This document shows positions 45,488-52,840 of a DNA stretch of 64,000 bases, piece by piece. The stretch spans positions 333,387 through 397,386 of the forward strand of contig NZ_CP030040.1 in NCBI RefSeq assembly GCF_003260995.1. The letters run 5' to 3'. The translations under genes were made by a program, and so were the position numbers. The stretch is from Acetobacterium sp. KB-1 (GTDB lineage Bacteria > Bacillota > Clostridia > Eubacteriales > Eubacteriaceae). The notes beneath the pieces are model-generated. The model saw only the letters and a list, made by a program, of their open reading frames with translations. It searched no databases and had not been told where the DNA came from. Position 1 is the stretch's first letter, and each line of letters opens with the position of its first letter.

Positions 45488-46315
45488 CTAATCCTTTAAA
45501 AATTTTCCCTTGGTGTAGTTAAAAACCGGACCGTCCAGACAAATATAGGTATCATCGATTTTACAGTGACCGCATTTACCAATGCCACAGCACATTTTTC
45601 GCTCCTGGGAGATCCAGATATTTTCTTCTTTGAATCCGACATTAAAAAGCTCGGTGATCGTGCATTTCATCATCATCGGTGGTCCCACCACAATCCCGAT
45701 CGCTTCGTCAGTGTTTTTAATCGGGATTTCCGGAATGTATTGGGTAACCAGTCCGCATTTGCCGCAATAGCCATCGACCGGGGTATCCACGGTCATAATG
45801 ACATTGATGTTTTTTTCCCACTCTTTGAAGTCTTTTTTAAAGAGGACATCGTTGGGCGATTTAAAACCTACTAACAGGGTAAAACTTTTGCAGTCGTTGG
45901 GATGGGCCGAAAAATAATCGACGATCCCTTTCACTGGCGAAAGACCGGTGCCGCCAGCAACCAGAATAATTTCTTTGCCCATATAGTTGGTGATATCAAA
46001 GCCATTGCCATAGGGTCCCCGAAGGAACAGGGTATCGCCGACATAATTTTCGAAGATTTCATCCGTAACCTTGCCGACTTTACGAATGGTCAGATCAACC
46101 GTGCCATTACCGATGCCGCTGACCGAAATGGGGGCTTCGCCAAACTTGGGTAGCGATACCTCAAAAAATTGTCCCGGTTTGACCTCGCCGCGATAGGTCA
46201 TCCGGAAGGTAAACTCAATTTCAGTATGTTTGATCACGTCGACGATTTCCGAAAGGAAAGGAAGATAAGGATTATCTGAATTCGTTGTATGAGACGCAGT
46301 TGTTGTCGCAGTCAT
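45488..46315 (-). CDS. asrB: Anaerobic sulfite reductase subunit B (flavoprotein)
   Basis: 275 residues of the ferredoxin-NADP reductase family. FAD-binding RGPYGNGFDI, NAD-binding LVAGGTGLSPVKGI, and a C-terminal iron-sulfur Cys set in MCCGIGKCGHCKI followed by CLDGPVF. It passes electrons from NADH to AsrA and AsrC. Its ATG directly follows the asrA stop codon, so translation is coupled. Confidence 0.94.
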   Translation of the reverse strand: MTATTTASHTTNSDNPYLPFLSEIVDVIKHTEIEFTFRMTYRGEVKPGQFFEVSLPKFGEAPISVSGIGNGTVDLTIRKVGKVTDEIFENYVGDTLFLRGPYGNGFDITNYMGKEIILVAGGTGLSPVKGIVDYFSAHPNDCKSFTLLVGFKSPNDVLFKKDFKEWEKNINVIMTVDTPVDGYCGKCGLVTQYIPEIPIKNTDEAIGIVVGPPMMMKCTITELFNVGFKEENIWISQERKMCCGIGKCGHCKIDDTYICLDGPVFNYTKGKFLKD

Positions 46316-47329
46316 TTAAATTTCCTCCTTTGCAGCATCATTTACCAAATCACTCAGTTTATTGATGCAATTGGCAAAAGAAATATATTCCGGACAGACA
46401 TCGTCGCAGCGGCCGCAGCCAATACACATATGGGTGCCGAAGCGTCGTTTATAATCGTTTATCTTGTGCATCACCTTAAAGCGCATCCGTTGGCCCTTGT
46501 CATTTCGAAACGCATGTCCGCCGGCCATATCAGTGTAGCCATCAACATGACAGGAAGCCCAAACCCGCCGCCGTTCGCCGGCTTTGCCGTTGTCGGTGTA
46601 GAAAATATCCTGCATTGTGAAGCAGGTACAGGTGGGACAAACAAAGTTGCATCGTCCGCAGGCAATGCAACGGTTGCCGTAATCTTCCCAGAATGGAGCG
46701 TCAAACAGGGTCTGGGGAACCGTTTCGGAAATCGTCACGACGGTGTCATTGGCGGTGACAGAATCAGGAATCACTGATGATGGTGTTGCACCGGCCAAAG
46801 CGGTGTCCAGGAGATCCCAGTGACTGTCAACCAGCACGGTTTCACCATCAACCTTTATGTAAGCGTCATAGTCGTCGCTTTTCTGGGTGCCCATCGAAAC
46901 GCAGAAACAGTTTTCAAAGGAATTTTCGCAGCCGATTAAAATAAATTTGGTCTGATCCCGCAGCCTTTTGTAATAGCTATCGACAGCGCCGTTTTCCAGA
47001 TAAATGGTATCCATTCGTTTAAGACCGTGCAGATCACAGCTACGTAAAAACACAATCGCCCCTTTTTGGGGCACATCAGACTCCTTTATTTCATTTTCAG
47101 TAAAATAAAAAAGTGTTTCAGAGATGGGGAGTAAGACCTCTTTAAAAGAGTAGTCTGATTTTTCGGCAAATTCGATTTCAGATAGATCTGCGATTTCGCC
47201 GTAACGAATGGTGTCGATATCGGTAAAGGTGCCATCGCCGACAAACCGCTTGGGGGCATAAATAATGAAGTCTTTTGAAAGGTCAGAAAAAATAGCATTG
47301 ATTTTCTCTGGCGTAGTTTGGTAACCCAT
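46316..47329 (-). CDS. asrA: Anaerobic sulfite reductase subunit A (iron-sulfur subunit)
   Basis: 337 residues from the ATG whose first base is 47329; AAGGAGG lies 8 nt upstream and overlaps the weaker in-frame TTG start at 47347. Two 4Fe-4S clusters, CIACGRCNFVCPTCTCF (about residues 223-240) and CIGCGRCDDVCPEY (near 305), mark the AsrA electron carrier. It transfers electrons between AsrB and AsrC. First gene of the asr operon; the 183-bp gap behind it holds a hairpin and the relic repeat E. Confidence 0.94.
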   Translation of the reverse strand: MGYQTTPEKINAIFSDLSKDFIIYAPKRFVGDGTFTDIDTIRYGEIADLSEIEFAEKSDYSFKEVLLPISETLFYFTENEIKESDVPQKGAIVFLRSCDLHGLKRMDTIYLENGAVDSYYKRLRDQTKFILIGCENSFENCFCVSMGTQKSDDYDAYIKVDGETVLVDSHWDLLDTALAGATPSSVIPDSVTANDTVVTISETVPQTLFDAPFWEDYGNRCIACGRCNFVCPTCTCFTMQDIFYTDNGKAGERRRVWASCHVDGYTDMAGGHAFRNDKGQRMRFKVMHKINDYKRRFGTHMCIGCGRCDDVCPEYISFANCINKLSDLVNDAAKEEI

Positions 47330-47370
47330 AAACAAGTCCTCCTTCAAGTTTTTTGGTAATCATTGCGGTA

Positions 47371-47421
47371 AAGAGTGAAGTCTGCCAAAGGCCCTTTTCA
47401 GGGGAGTTTTGACAGACTTTT
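47371..47421. other. Hairpin in the hcp-asrA gap
   Basis: AAGTCTG and CAGACTT form the outer arms, with CAAA/TTTG and CCC/GGG further in. There is no T-run on the minus strand after it, so it is probably not a terminator; it could be part of the asrA leader. Confidence 0.35.
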
Positions 47422-47437
47422 AATTTGGTTGATGATG

Positions 47438-47491
47438 TTAACAATTGATCGGTACGGTAGTATAAAGAAAACCCGATGGTACCGACCACAC
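47438..47491. repeat. Relic ends of the palindromic repeat (copy E)
   Basis: TTAACAATTGATCGGTAC (47438-47455) is the right end of the repeat family; 23 bp later GTACCGACCA (from 47479) is a left-type end. No body lies between, so this looks like remnants of one or two decayed copies. Confidence 0.6.
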
Positions 47492-47512
47492 TTTTTCAAT
47501 AGCGAGTTGGTT

Positions 47513-49069
47513 TTAACCCAGTAATTTTGCCATATCAGCTTCTGGGGTGGTGATTGGTCCGATGTTGTAGTTTTCAACCAGCACGTTTAAAACGTTGGGT
47601 GAAATAAAAGCGGGTAGTGATGGTCCTAATAAGATGTTCTTGATGCCGAGGTGTAACAGGGTCAGTAAGATACAAACCGCTTTTTGTTCGTACCAGGATA
47701 AGACCATGCTTAGCGGTAATTCGTTAACATCGCAATCAAAAGCGCCAGCCAGAGCCACAGCCACCTGAATGGCCGAGTAAGCATCATTGCATTGGCCCAT
47801 ATCCATCAGTCGTGGCAAGCCGCCGATGGTGCCCAGATCAAGATCGTTGAAGCGGTATTTACCACAGGCCAGGGTTAAGACAATCGTATCAGCCGGTGTT
47901 TTTTCAACAAATTCGGTGTAGTAGTTACGTCCGGTTTTAGCCCCGTCACAGCCTCCAACCAGGAAGAAGTGTTTGATATCGCCAGCTTTAACAGCCGCGA
48001 TAACCTTGTCAGCAACGCCTAAAACAGTGCCATGACCAAATCCGGTTAATAGTGTTTTACCGCCATTGATGCCGGTCATTTCCTTATCTTCCGGGTATCC
48101 GCCCAGTTCCAGCGCTTTTTTTATCACTGGGGCAAAATCTTTTTCTTTGCCAACATGGATCATGTCGGGGTATTGAACCACATCGGTGGTGAAAATACGG
48201 TCAGAATAGCTTTCTTTCACTGGCATAATACAGTTGGTGGTGAAAAGAACCGGGGCTGGTACAGCAGCGAATTCTTTTTGCTGGTTTTGCCAGGCTGTCC
48301 CAAAGTTTCCTTTTAAGTGGGTATGTTTTTTGAGTCCTGGATAAGCATGGGCTGGCAGCATTTCACCGTGAGTATAAATATTGATGCCCTTGCCTTCGGT
48401 TTGTTCCAGCAATAATTTTAAATCATGTAAATCATGACCCGTGATGATAATAAAAGGTCCTTTTTCAATGGTTAATGGCACTTCTGTTGGTACCGGGGTG
48501 CCATAGGTTTCGGTATTAGCTTTATCCAGCAATGCCATGCATTTTAAATTAATTTCGCCGGTTTTGAGTACTAGTGGCAGTAACACGTCCATGCCCAGAT
48601 CAGAGCCGACAGCAGCGAGTGCTTCATAGAAGAAGGCATCGACTTCAGGGTCGTTGTAACCCAGGATTGCGGCATGATGAGCATAGGCAGCCACTCCTTT
48701 AACACCTAAAAGGATCAGCGTTTTCAGGGATCGAATATCTTCATTATCATCCCAGAGTTTTGCCATATCATAATCTTCGGCGGTTGGATCCAGATCAGCT
48801 TTCATTTTGTCAACACAGTCTACCATTACTTTAAGACTCTCATCATCAAAACTGACATTGGTAACAGTAGTGAATAATGCTTTTTTGATACAGGCGTCGG
48901 TGGCCGGGGTAGCCGCTGTTTTTTTTACGGCTTTAGACAGCCCAATACAGGCACCGACTAATTTATCCTGGAGACCGGCAACTGGCGCTGTTTTACCACA
49001 GACTCCCTTGACCTCACATCCGGTTCCTTTGGCAGTCTGTTCACATTGAAAACAAAACATGTCTTTCAT
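47513..49069 (-). CDS. hcp: Hydroxylamine reductase / hybrid-cluster protein
   Basis: 518 residues. The N-terminal CFQCEQTAKGTGCEVKGVC (C-x2-C-x8-C-x5-C) holds the cubane cluster; later Cys and His residues for the hybrid cluster are in TGHDLHDL, FTTNCIMP, GCDGA and LACGKYRF. Hcp reduces hydroxylamine or NO and protects against nitrosative stress. A GAGAGG ribosome site lies before the ATG. It is on the same strand as asrABC, upstream of it, but with a 183-bp gap; co-transcription is uncertain. The divergent intergenic region carries a palindrome that could be its operator. Confidence 0.95.
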   Translation of the reverse strand: MKDMFCFQCEQTAKGTGCEVKGVCGKTAPVAGLQDKLVGACIGLSKAVKKTAATPATDACIKKALFTTVTNVSFDDESLKVMVDCVDKMKADLDPTAEDYDMAKLWDDNEDIRSLKTLILLGVKGVAAYAHHAAILGYNDPEVDAFFYEALAAVGSDLGMDVLLPLVLKTGEINLKCMALLDKANTETYGTPVPTEVPLTIEKGPFIIITGHDLHDLKLLLEQTEGKGINIYTHGEMLPAHAYPGLKKHTHLKGNFGTAWQNQQKEFAAVPAPVLFTTNCIMPVKESYSDRIFTTDVVQYPDMIHVGKEKDFAPVIKKALELGGYPEDKEMTGINGGKTLLTGFGHGTVLGVADKVIAAVKAGDIKHFFLVGGCDGAKTGRNYYTEFVEKTPADTIVLTLACGKYRFNDLDLGTIGGLPRLMDMGQCNDAYSAIQVAVALAGAFDCDVNELPLSMVLSWYEQKAVCILLTLLHLGIKNILLGPSLPAFISPNVLNVLVENYNIGPITTPEADMAKLLG

Positions 49070-49445
49070 TTTTTACCTCTCTCGTAACTATTTTATTTGT
49101 TAACCCGTATCAACGGGGAATAACCTTTGTAAAATCACTTCTCTTATAAATTACCCATAGATAGTGAAAAATAACGATTTAATCGTATTTATTTATTTAA
49201 ACATCCGTTTAACTAAATATTTATCCAAACTATTGCGTTTTTTTAAACTGACGATAACATAATGATACTACATGTTTTTCTGTTTGACGGTTGCAAATGC
49301 AACATAGAATAAAAATATTTCTTCTTTTTATTGATATCTCCTGTATAGAAATATTCTCTTGAAATAGAAATCCTATCTTTTATTCTGAAAGTCATTGTGA
49401 TATGATTTGTTTAACTAAGTGCAATCATTAGAAATGAGGAACACC
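49070..49445. promoter_or_regulatory. Divergent intergenic region of hcp, with palindrome
   Basis: 376 bp without genes, AT-rich. A 14-bp palindrome GTTGCAAATGCAAC lies at 49290-49303, about 220 bp upstream of hcp and 140 bp upstream of the divergent gene. It could bind a CRP/FNR-like regulator, since clostridial hcp genes are often controlled by one; no known consensus is matched with certainty. No other feature is clear. Confidence 0.35.
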
Positions 49446-51437
49446 ATGAGCCTGAAAATGAGTAAGTTGCTGGATATTGAAAAATACTTGTTGCTGGAAC
49501 TGGTTTATTTTCATTTGCCATCCCAGTATAAAAATCAGATTACCCGGGAAACCCCGATAAAATTGGATGAATATATCGATCTGATAGAGCAGTGTGGCTG
49601 TTCGACGTATCCTGGTTTTATTAGTCGCTCTCGGCATGGGAGCCAATACAAAAGAAGAAGGCAGGCTCATTTTAAGCGAATTTACGCATCCAGCGATAAC
49701 CTGGACGATGTTATTATTACTGGTTATCGTAATGATAATTATGGTTGCTACGGTAATTCCGACGATAAGATTAAATCCAGCTTTGTTGGCATTGCCATGG
49801 AAGACTGCGAAAATAACGGGGCGGTGGTTTTTAGCGGTTGTGAACAGATGGATCTCAGCAGTATTGTTCTGGACTGGGGCGGATGTCTGATTGCTTCGTT
49901 GGGCGTGGTCACCGCTCATCATCATAAAGCGATCGATTTTTTCGACTACTATATGACCGGGATTCTGGGGGAACGTAATCTTTTCGGACATTCTAAAGGT
50001 GGTAATCTGGCCACCTACGTTTATATCAATCGGCTTGACGAAAACACTAATGCTTATTGCGTTAATGCCCAGCCCTATTGTTGGTACACCATGAGTGACA
50101 GTCAGAAGGCGGCCTTAAAAACAGATCGATTTGAGTATATTGTTCATGCCAATGACCCCACTAGAAAGGCCAGCTATGTGTCTTATATCAGCCGTACGGC
50201 TCCTCTGAACCGCTATGCAAACCGACATTTTATTGATATTCATGGCTTTGCTGAGGTTAGTTTTGACGAATTTGGAAATCTGGAAGGTACCCGGGTTATC
50301 CGGGAAACCAATAGCCGACTGAAAACCCGATTTTTTAACGACTATGCCACTGAAAAGCGTTTGACCCACGATGAATGTTTGGCCCAGTTCCAGGAAAACA
50401 TTGACAAGATCATCTCACTGCCCCGGCTATTAAGCACTACCCTGGACGAAATCCTATTGGTAACCGAGGCTCAAGCGGCAATTATCTGGCTTCGAGATGA
50501 AGATACCCGGGGGTCATTTATTTATCCATTAATTATTAAAGGCCCCCGGGCAGAAGATCTTTATCAACTGAAACTGCGCCCGGGACAGGGGATTGCAGCC
50601 CAATCAGTCTTTGCTGGATTGCCACTATATATCAAAGATTTCCGTCACTACCGGCTACAGGTTGGTAGTCTGAAGCGAGCTATGGGTTTGACCATTACCT
50701 CTGAAATTGCGGTGCCGTTGGGAATTGATGAATCGGAGGTTTTTGGCGCCTTGGAGCTGGTTAACAAACAAAATGGTTTTTTTTCAGTGGAAGATTTTGC
50801 TCTGGTCAATGAAATGACCCTGGTAATGTTGGATGTCTTTAAAAAATCCGGTAAATCTCTGGATAATTATCGTGATTTTTCTTTGTTACAGATCCGAAAA
50901 GGTGGAAAGCCGATCTTTGCGGTGGAAAAGAACGGTTATCAGGAAGAAAACTTTATTACCCAAGAAGAGAAGAGCTTTTTTTTAAAAAAAATCATGGGTC
51001 AGTCTTTAGAATCCGATGAGCGGTTGATTTTTAACCGGGTCACATTTACCAGGAACAAGCAGGATCAGTTAAAACGATTGCGAAAGCAGGAATATGTGAT
51101 GATCTTTGAAAATTCGCATTTGCGGGTTAGCAAAACCCGGGTCAAGACAGTGTTGGTTGCGCTGCTTTTACATCTCCGGGAGAATCGGATCAACCTAAAT
51201 GCACTGGCAAGCATGATTGGTCTTGAGGACAAGATGAATACTTCTATTAAAGATCTTAGTGGCGCTGAATACATCCGCCTGGAATATGGCATGGCACGAA
51301 TCCGGCGACCCCAATTGATTATTGTCAACACCCCGCCTCGGGGTGTTAGTACCGCCGCCTTTTTGGCTTTGTGCAGTCGACTTAAGAAAGACTGCGAGAA
51401 GAAAGTGGCCACTGTGATTGTACTTACGGACAAATGA
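49446..51437 (+). CDS. DUF2974 hydrolase-like / GAF / degenerate ABC ATPase fusion
   Basis: 663 residues from ATG 49446 (GAGGA 5 nt upstream). Residues 1-310 form an alpha/beta hydrolase of the DUF2974 (Mbeg1-like) type with nucleophile motif FGHSKGGNLATY (Ser near 182). Residues about 315-450 are a GAF domain (TEAQAAIIWLRDED, RPGQGIAAQSVFAGLPLY, EVFGALELVNKQNGFFS). From about 455 the order of an ABC ATPase can be followed, but every catalytic motif is altered: Walker A region ITQEEKSFFLKKIMG lacks its glycines, the Q-loop position reads FENSHL, the signature is DLSGAEYIRL, Walker B ends LIIVNTPPRGV instead of DEP, and the H-loop reads VLTDK. ATP hydrolysis is not expected. Nothing like this architecture is known to me. 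A HAD gene follows 19 bp on. Confidence 0.75.
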   Translation: MSLKMSKLLDIEKYLLLELVYFHLPSQYKNQITRETPIKLDEYIDLIEQCGCSTYPGFISRSRHGSQYKRRRQAHFKRIYASSDNLDDVIITGYRNDNYGCYGNSDDKIKSSFVGIAMEDCENNGAVVFSGCEQMDLSSIVLDWGGCLIASLGVVTAHHHKAIDFFDYYMTGILGERNLFGHSKGGNLATYVYINRLDENTNAYCVNAQPYCWYTMSDSQKAALKTDRFEYIVHANDPTRKASYVSYISRTAPLNRYANRHFIDIHGFAEVSFDEFGNLEGTRVIRETNSRLKTRFFNDYATEKRLTHDECLAQFQENIDKIISLPRLLSTTLDEILLVTEAQAAIIWLRDEDTRGSFIYPLIIKGPRAEDLYQLKLRPGQGIAAQSVFAGLPLYIKDFRHYRLQVGSLKRAMGLTITSEIAVPLGIDESEVFGALELVNKQNGFFSVEDFALVNEMTLVMLDVFKKSGKSLDNYRDFSLLQIRKGGKPIFAVEKNGYQEENFITQEEKSFFLKKIMGQSLESDERLIFNRVTFTRNKQDQLKRLRKQEYVMIFENSHLRVSKTRVKTVLVALLLHLRENRINLNALASMIGLEDKMNTSIKDLSGAEYIRLEYGMARIRRPQLIIVNTPPRGVSTAAFLALCSRLKKDCEKKVATVIVLTDK

Positions 51438-51456
51438 TGAGAAAGAGAGGTTAGTG

Positions 51457-51930
51457 ATGATAAATCTAAAAATTCCCGGCTATGAGACCATCACAGTTGA
51501 GCATGTGACCTTTGATTATAACGGTACCCTGGCAGTCGATGGCTTTCTGGTGAAGGGGCTTAAAGAAAGACTGGTGGCTCTTACAAAGCTGGGGGTGGAC
51601 GTGTATATTCTTACCGCTGATACCTTTGGTCTGGTGCGAAAGCAATGCGGAGATCTGCCGGTGACCATTGAGATTTTTTCAAAAGATAATATTTCAAAAA
51701 AGAAAAAAGCCTTCGTTGAGTCGATCGGTGGAGCGACTAATGTTGCCATCGGAAACGGCAACAATGACCGGGAAATGTTTTTAGAAAGCCGGCTTTCCAT
51801 CGCTGTGATCGGAACTGAAGGCTGTTTTGCAAAGTCACTGCTGGCAGCGGATATTGTCGTGAACAGTCCGCTGGATGCTCTGGATTTATTATTAAACTCA
51901 GACCGGATGGTCGCTACTCTAAGGACGTAG
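51457..51930 (+). CDS. Small HAD-family hydrolase
   Basis: 157 residues from ATG 51457 with GAGAGG upstream. HAD motif I is FDYNGTLAVDG (Asp nucleophile position present but the second Asp is replaced by Asn), motif II TADT, and motif IV GNGNNDREMF. It resembles the soluble P-type-ATPase-like HAD proteins of Firmicutes, which lack a cap domain. It is 19 bp after the pseudo-ABC fusion gene, so the two are probably co-transcribed. Substrate unknown. Confidence 0.8.
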   Translation: MINLKIPGYETITVEHVTFDYNGTLAVDGFLVKGLKERLVALTKLGVDVYILTADTFGLVRKQCGDLPVTIEIFSKDNISKKKKAFVESIGGATNVAIGNGNNDREMFLESRLSIAVIGTEGCFAKSLLAADIVVNSPLDALDLLLNSDRMVATLRT

Positions 51931-51988
51931 ACGATCGATAATGATCAGTGCTTTTAAGCAAGTGATAATGTTACTGCTTAAAAAAATG

Positions 51989-52018
51989 TTGACGGTTTCA
52001 TTCCCCTTGTGCTATGAT
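51989..52018 (+). promoter_or_regulatory. Promoter of glpP
   Basis: TTGACG (51989-51994), 18-bp spacer, TATGAT (52013-52018). It leaves a leader of only about 15 nt before ATG 52039. Confidence 0.65.
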
Positions 52019-52038
52019 CTAGTCAATGAGGAGATAAA

Positions 52039-52593
52039 ATGAGTTGGATTGATTTTACAGAATTCCAGGTTATTCCTTCGATTCGCAGGCTGGGTGATTT
52101 AGAAATTGCGCTTAATAGTGATGTTCAGGTCGTTTTACTCACTGAAGCCCACATTGCCAATCTGCAGGAGCTGGTTAAACTGGTACATGCAAAAGATAAG
52201 AAGGCGCTGATCAATCTGGAGTTGCTGGGTGGTTTTGGAAAAGATCACGTGGGAATGAAGCTATTAAAAAACTATTACCATGTGGATGGGGTCATGTCAA
52301 CCGACAGCGGTAAGCTGGGGATGGCAAAACAATGTGGTCTCGTTACTTTTCAGCGATTTTTTCTTCATGATTCGCGATCTTTTGAGACCGCGCTTAAAAT
52401 TATTGAATGTTCACGGGTTGACGGAGCTGAGCTGCTACCGGCGATCATGGCTCTGGATTGTTATCAAACACTGATTGCGGCGGCAAAAATTCCCTTATTA
52501 GCAGGCGGATTTGTCCGGGACCGGGAAATGATGGGAAAGATTAAAGCATGTGGTTTTAAGGGTTTGACGGTCAGCGACAAGTCGCTGTGGTAA
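52039..52593 (+). CDS. glpP: Glycerol-3-phosphate-responsive antiterminator
   Basis: 184 residues, the normal GlpP length. Family motifs: VVLLTEAHIANL, KKALINLELLGGFGKD, DGVMSTDSGKLGMAKQ, QRFFLHDSRSFETALK, DGAELLPAIM and PLLAGGFVRDREMM. In Bacillus GlpP with glycerol 3-phosphate prevents termination in glp leaders. Directly downstream (52653-52710) is a perfect hairpin with U-tract and then a kinase and GlpA/B-like genes, a strong case for local control. AATGAGGAG precedes the ATG. Confidence 0.93.
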   Translation: MSWIDFTEFQVIPSIRRLGDLEIALNSDVQVVLLTEAHIANLQELVKLVHAKDKKALINLELLGGFGKDHVGMKLLKNYYHVDGVMSTDSGKLGMAKQCGLVTFQRFFLHDSRSFETALKIIECSRVDGAELLPAIMALDCYQTLIAAAKIPLLAGGFVRDREMMGKIKACGFKGLTVSDKSLW

Positions 52594-52652
52594 CGTGATT
52601 TTTGATATAGGATATTAAAACAAAATAGAATGTGCCGGATGGTAATTGTGTG

Positions 52653-52710
52653 AGTCCTGCTTAATAAATGTGATAAATTATATCACATTTATTAAGCAGG
52701 ACTTTTTTTC
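52653..52710 (+). terminator. Perfect 23-bp hairpin with U-tract, candidate GlpP-controlled leader terminator
   Basis: Arms 52653-52675 and 52681-52703 are perfectly complementary around a 5-base loop, followed by T7. It lies between glpP and the kinase gene. It may end the glpP transcript and, if GlpP-dependent read-through occurs, gate the whole downstream operon. Confidence 0.9.
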
Positions 52711-52761
52711 GTGAGAAAAGGGGGTATTGAGGAAGGGAAACAAAACGAAATTTATCATACT

Positions 52762-52784
52762 GTAGGGGCAATAGCAGTTGCCCG
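52762..52784. repeat. GC-rich palindromic repeat, copy 1
   Basis: GTAGGGGCAATAGCAGTTGCCC can fold as GGGCAA/TTGCCC. It shares the GTAGGGGC core with the copies at 54382 and 55321 and is listed as the same family. Confidence 0.55.
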
Positions 52785-52840
52785 CAAAGGTTAAACAATC
52801 AAATCGTTCTAAATTTAAAAATATAATTGGAGGCTACAAA

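Noticed and set aside
45566-46777. Plus-strand open frames opposite asrB and asrA
   Set aside because: They mirror the codon bias of strong minus-strand genes and have no ribosome sites or family features.
47438-47455. TTGTTAA/TTAACAA half-sites in the repeat ends, like the redox regulator Rex
   Set aside because: Only single half-sites at each end; no TTGTTAA-N4-TTAACAA palindrome. They are explained by the repeat family's own ends.
49097-49116. TTGTTAACCCGTATCAACG upstream of hcp as a Rex operator
   Set aside because: The right half does not match TTAACAA with a 4-bp spacer, and the position is only about 30 bp from the start codon. Too weak to list.
51943-51988. Terminator after the HAD gene
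   Set aside because: TTTTAAGC and GCTTAAAA can pair, but the plus strand is followed by A and not T; evidence is too thin.
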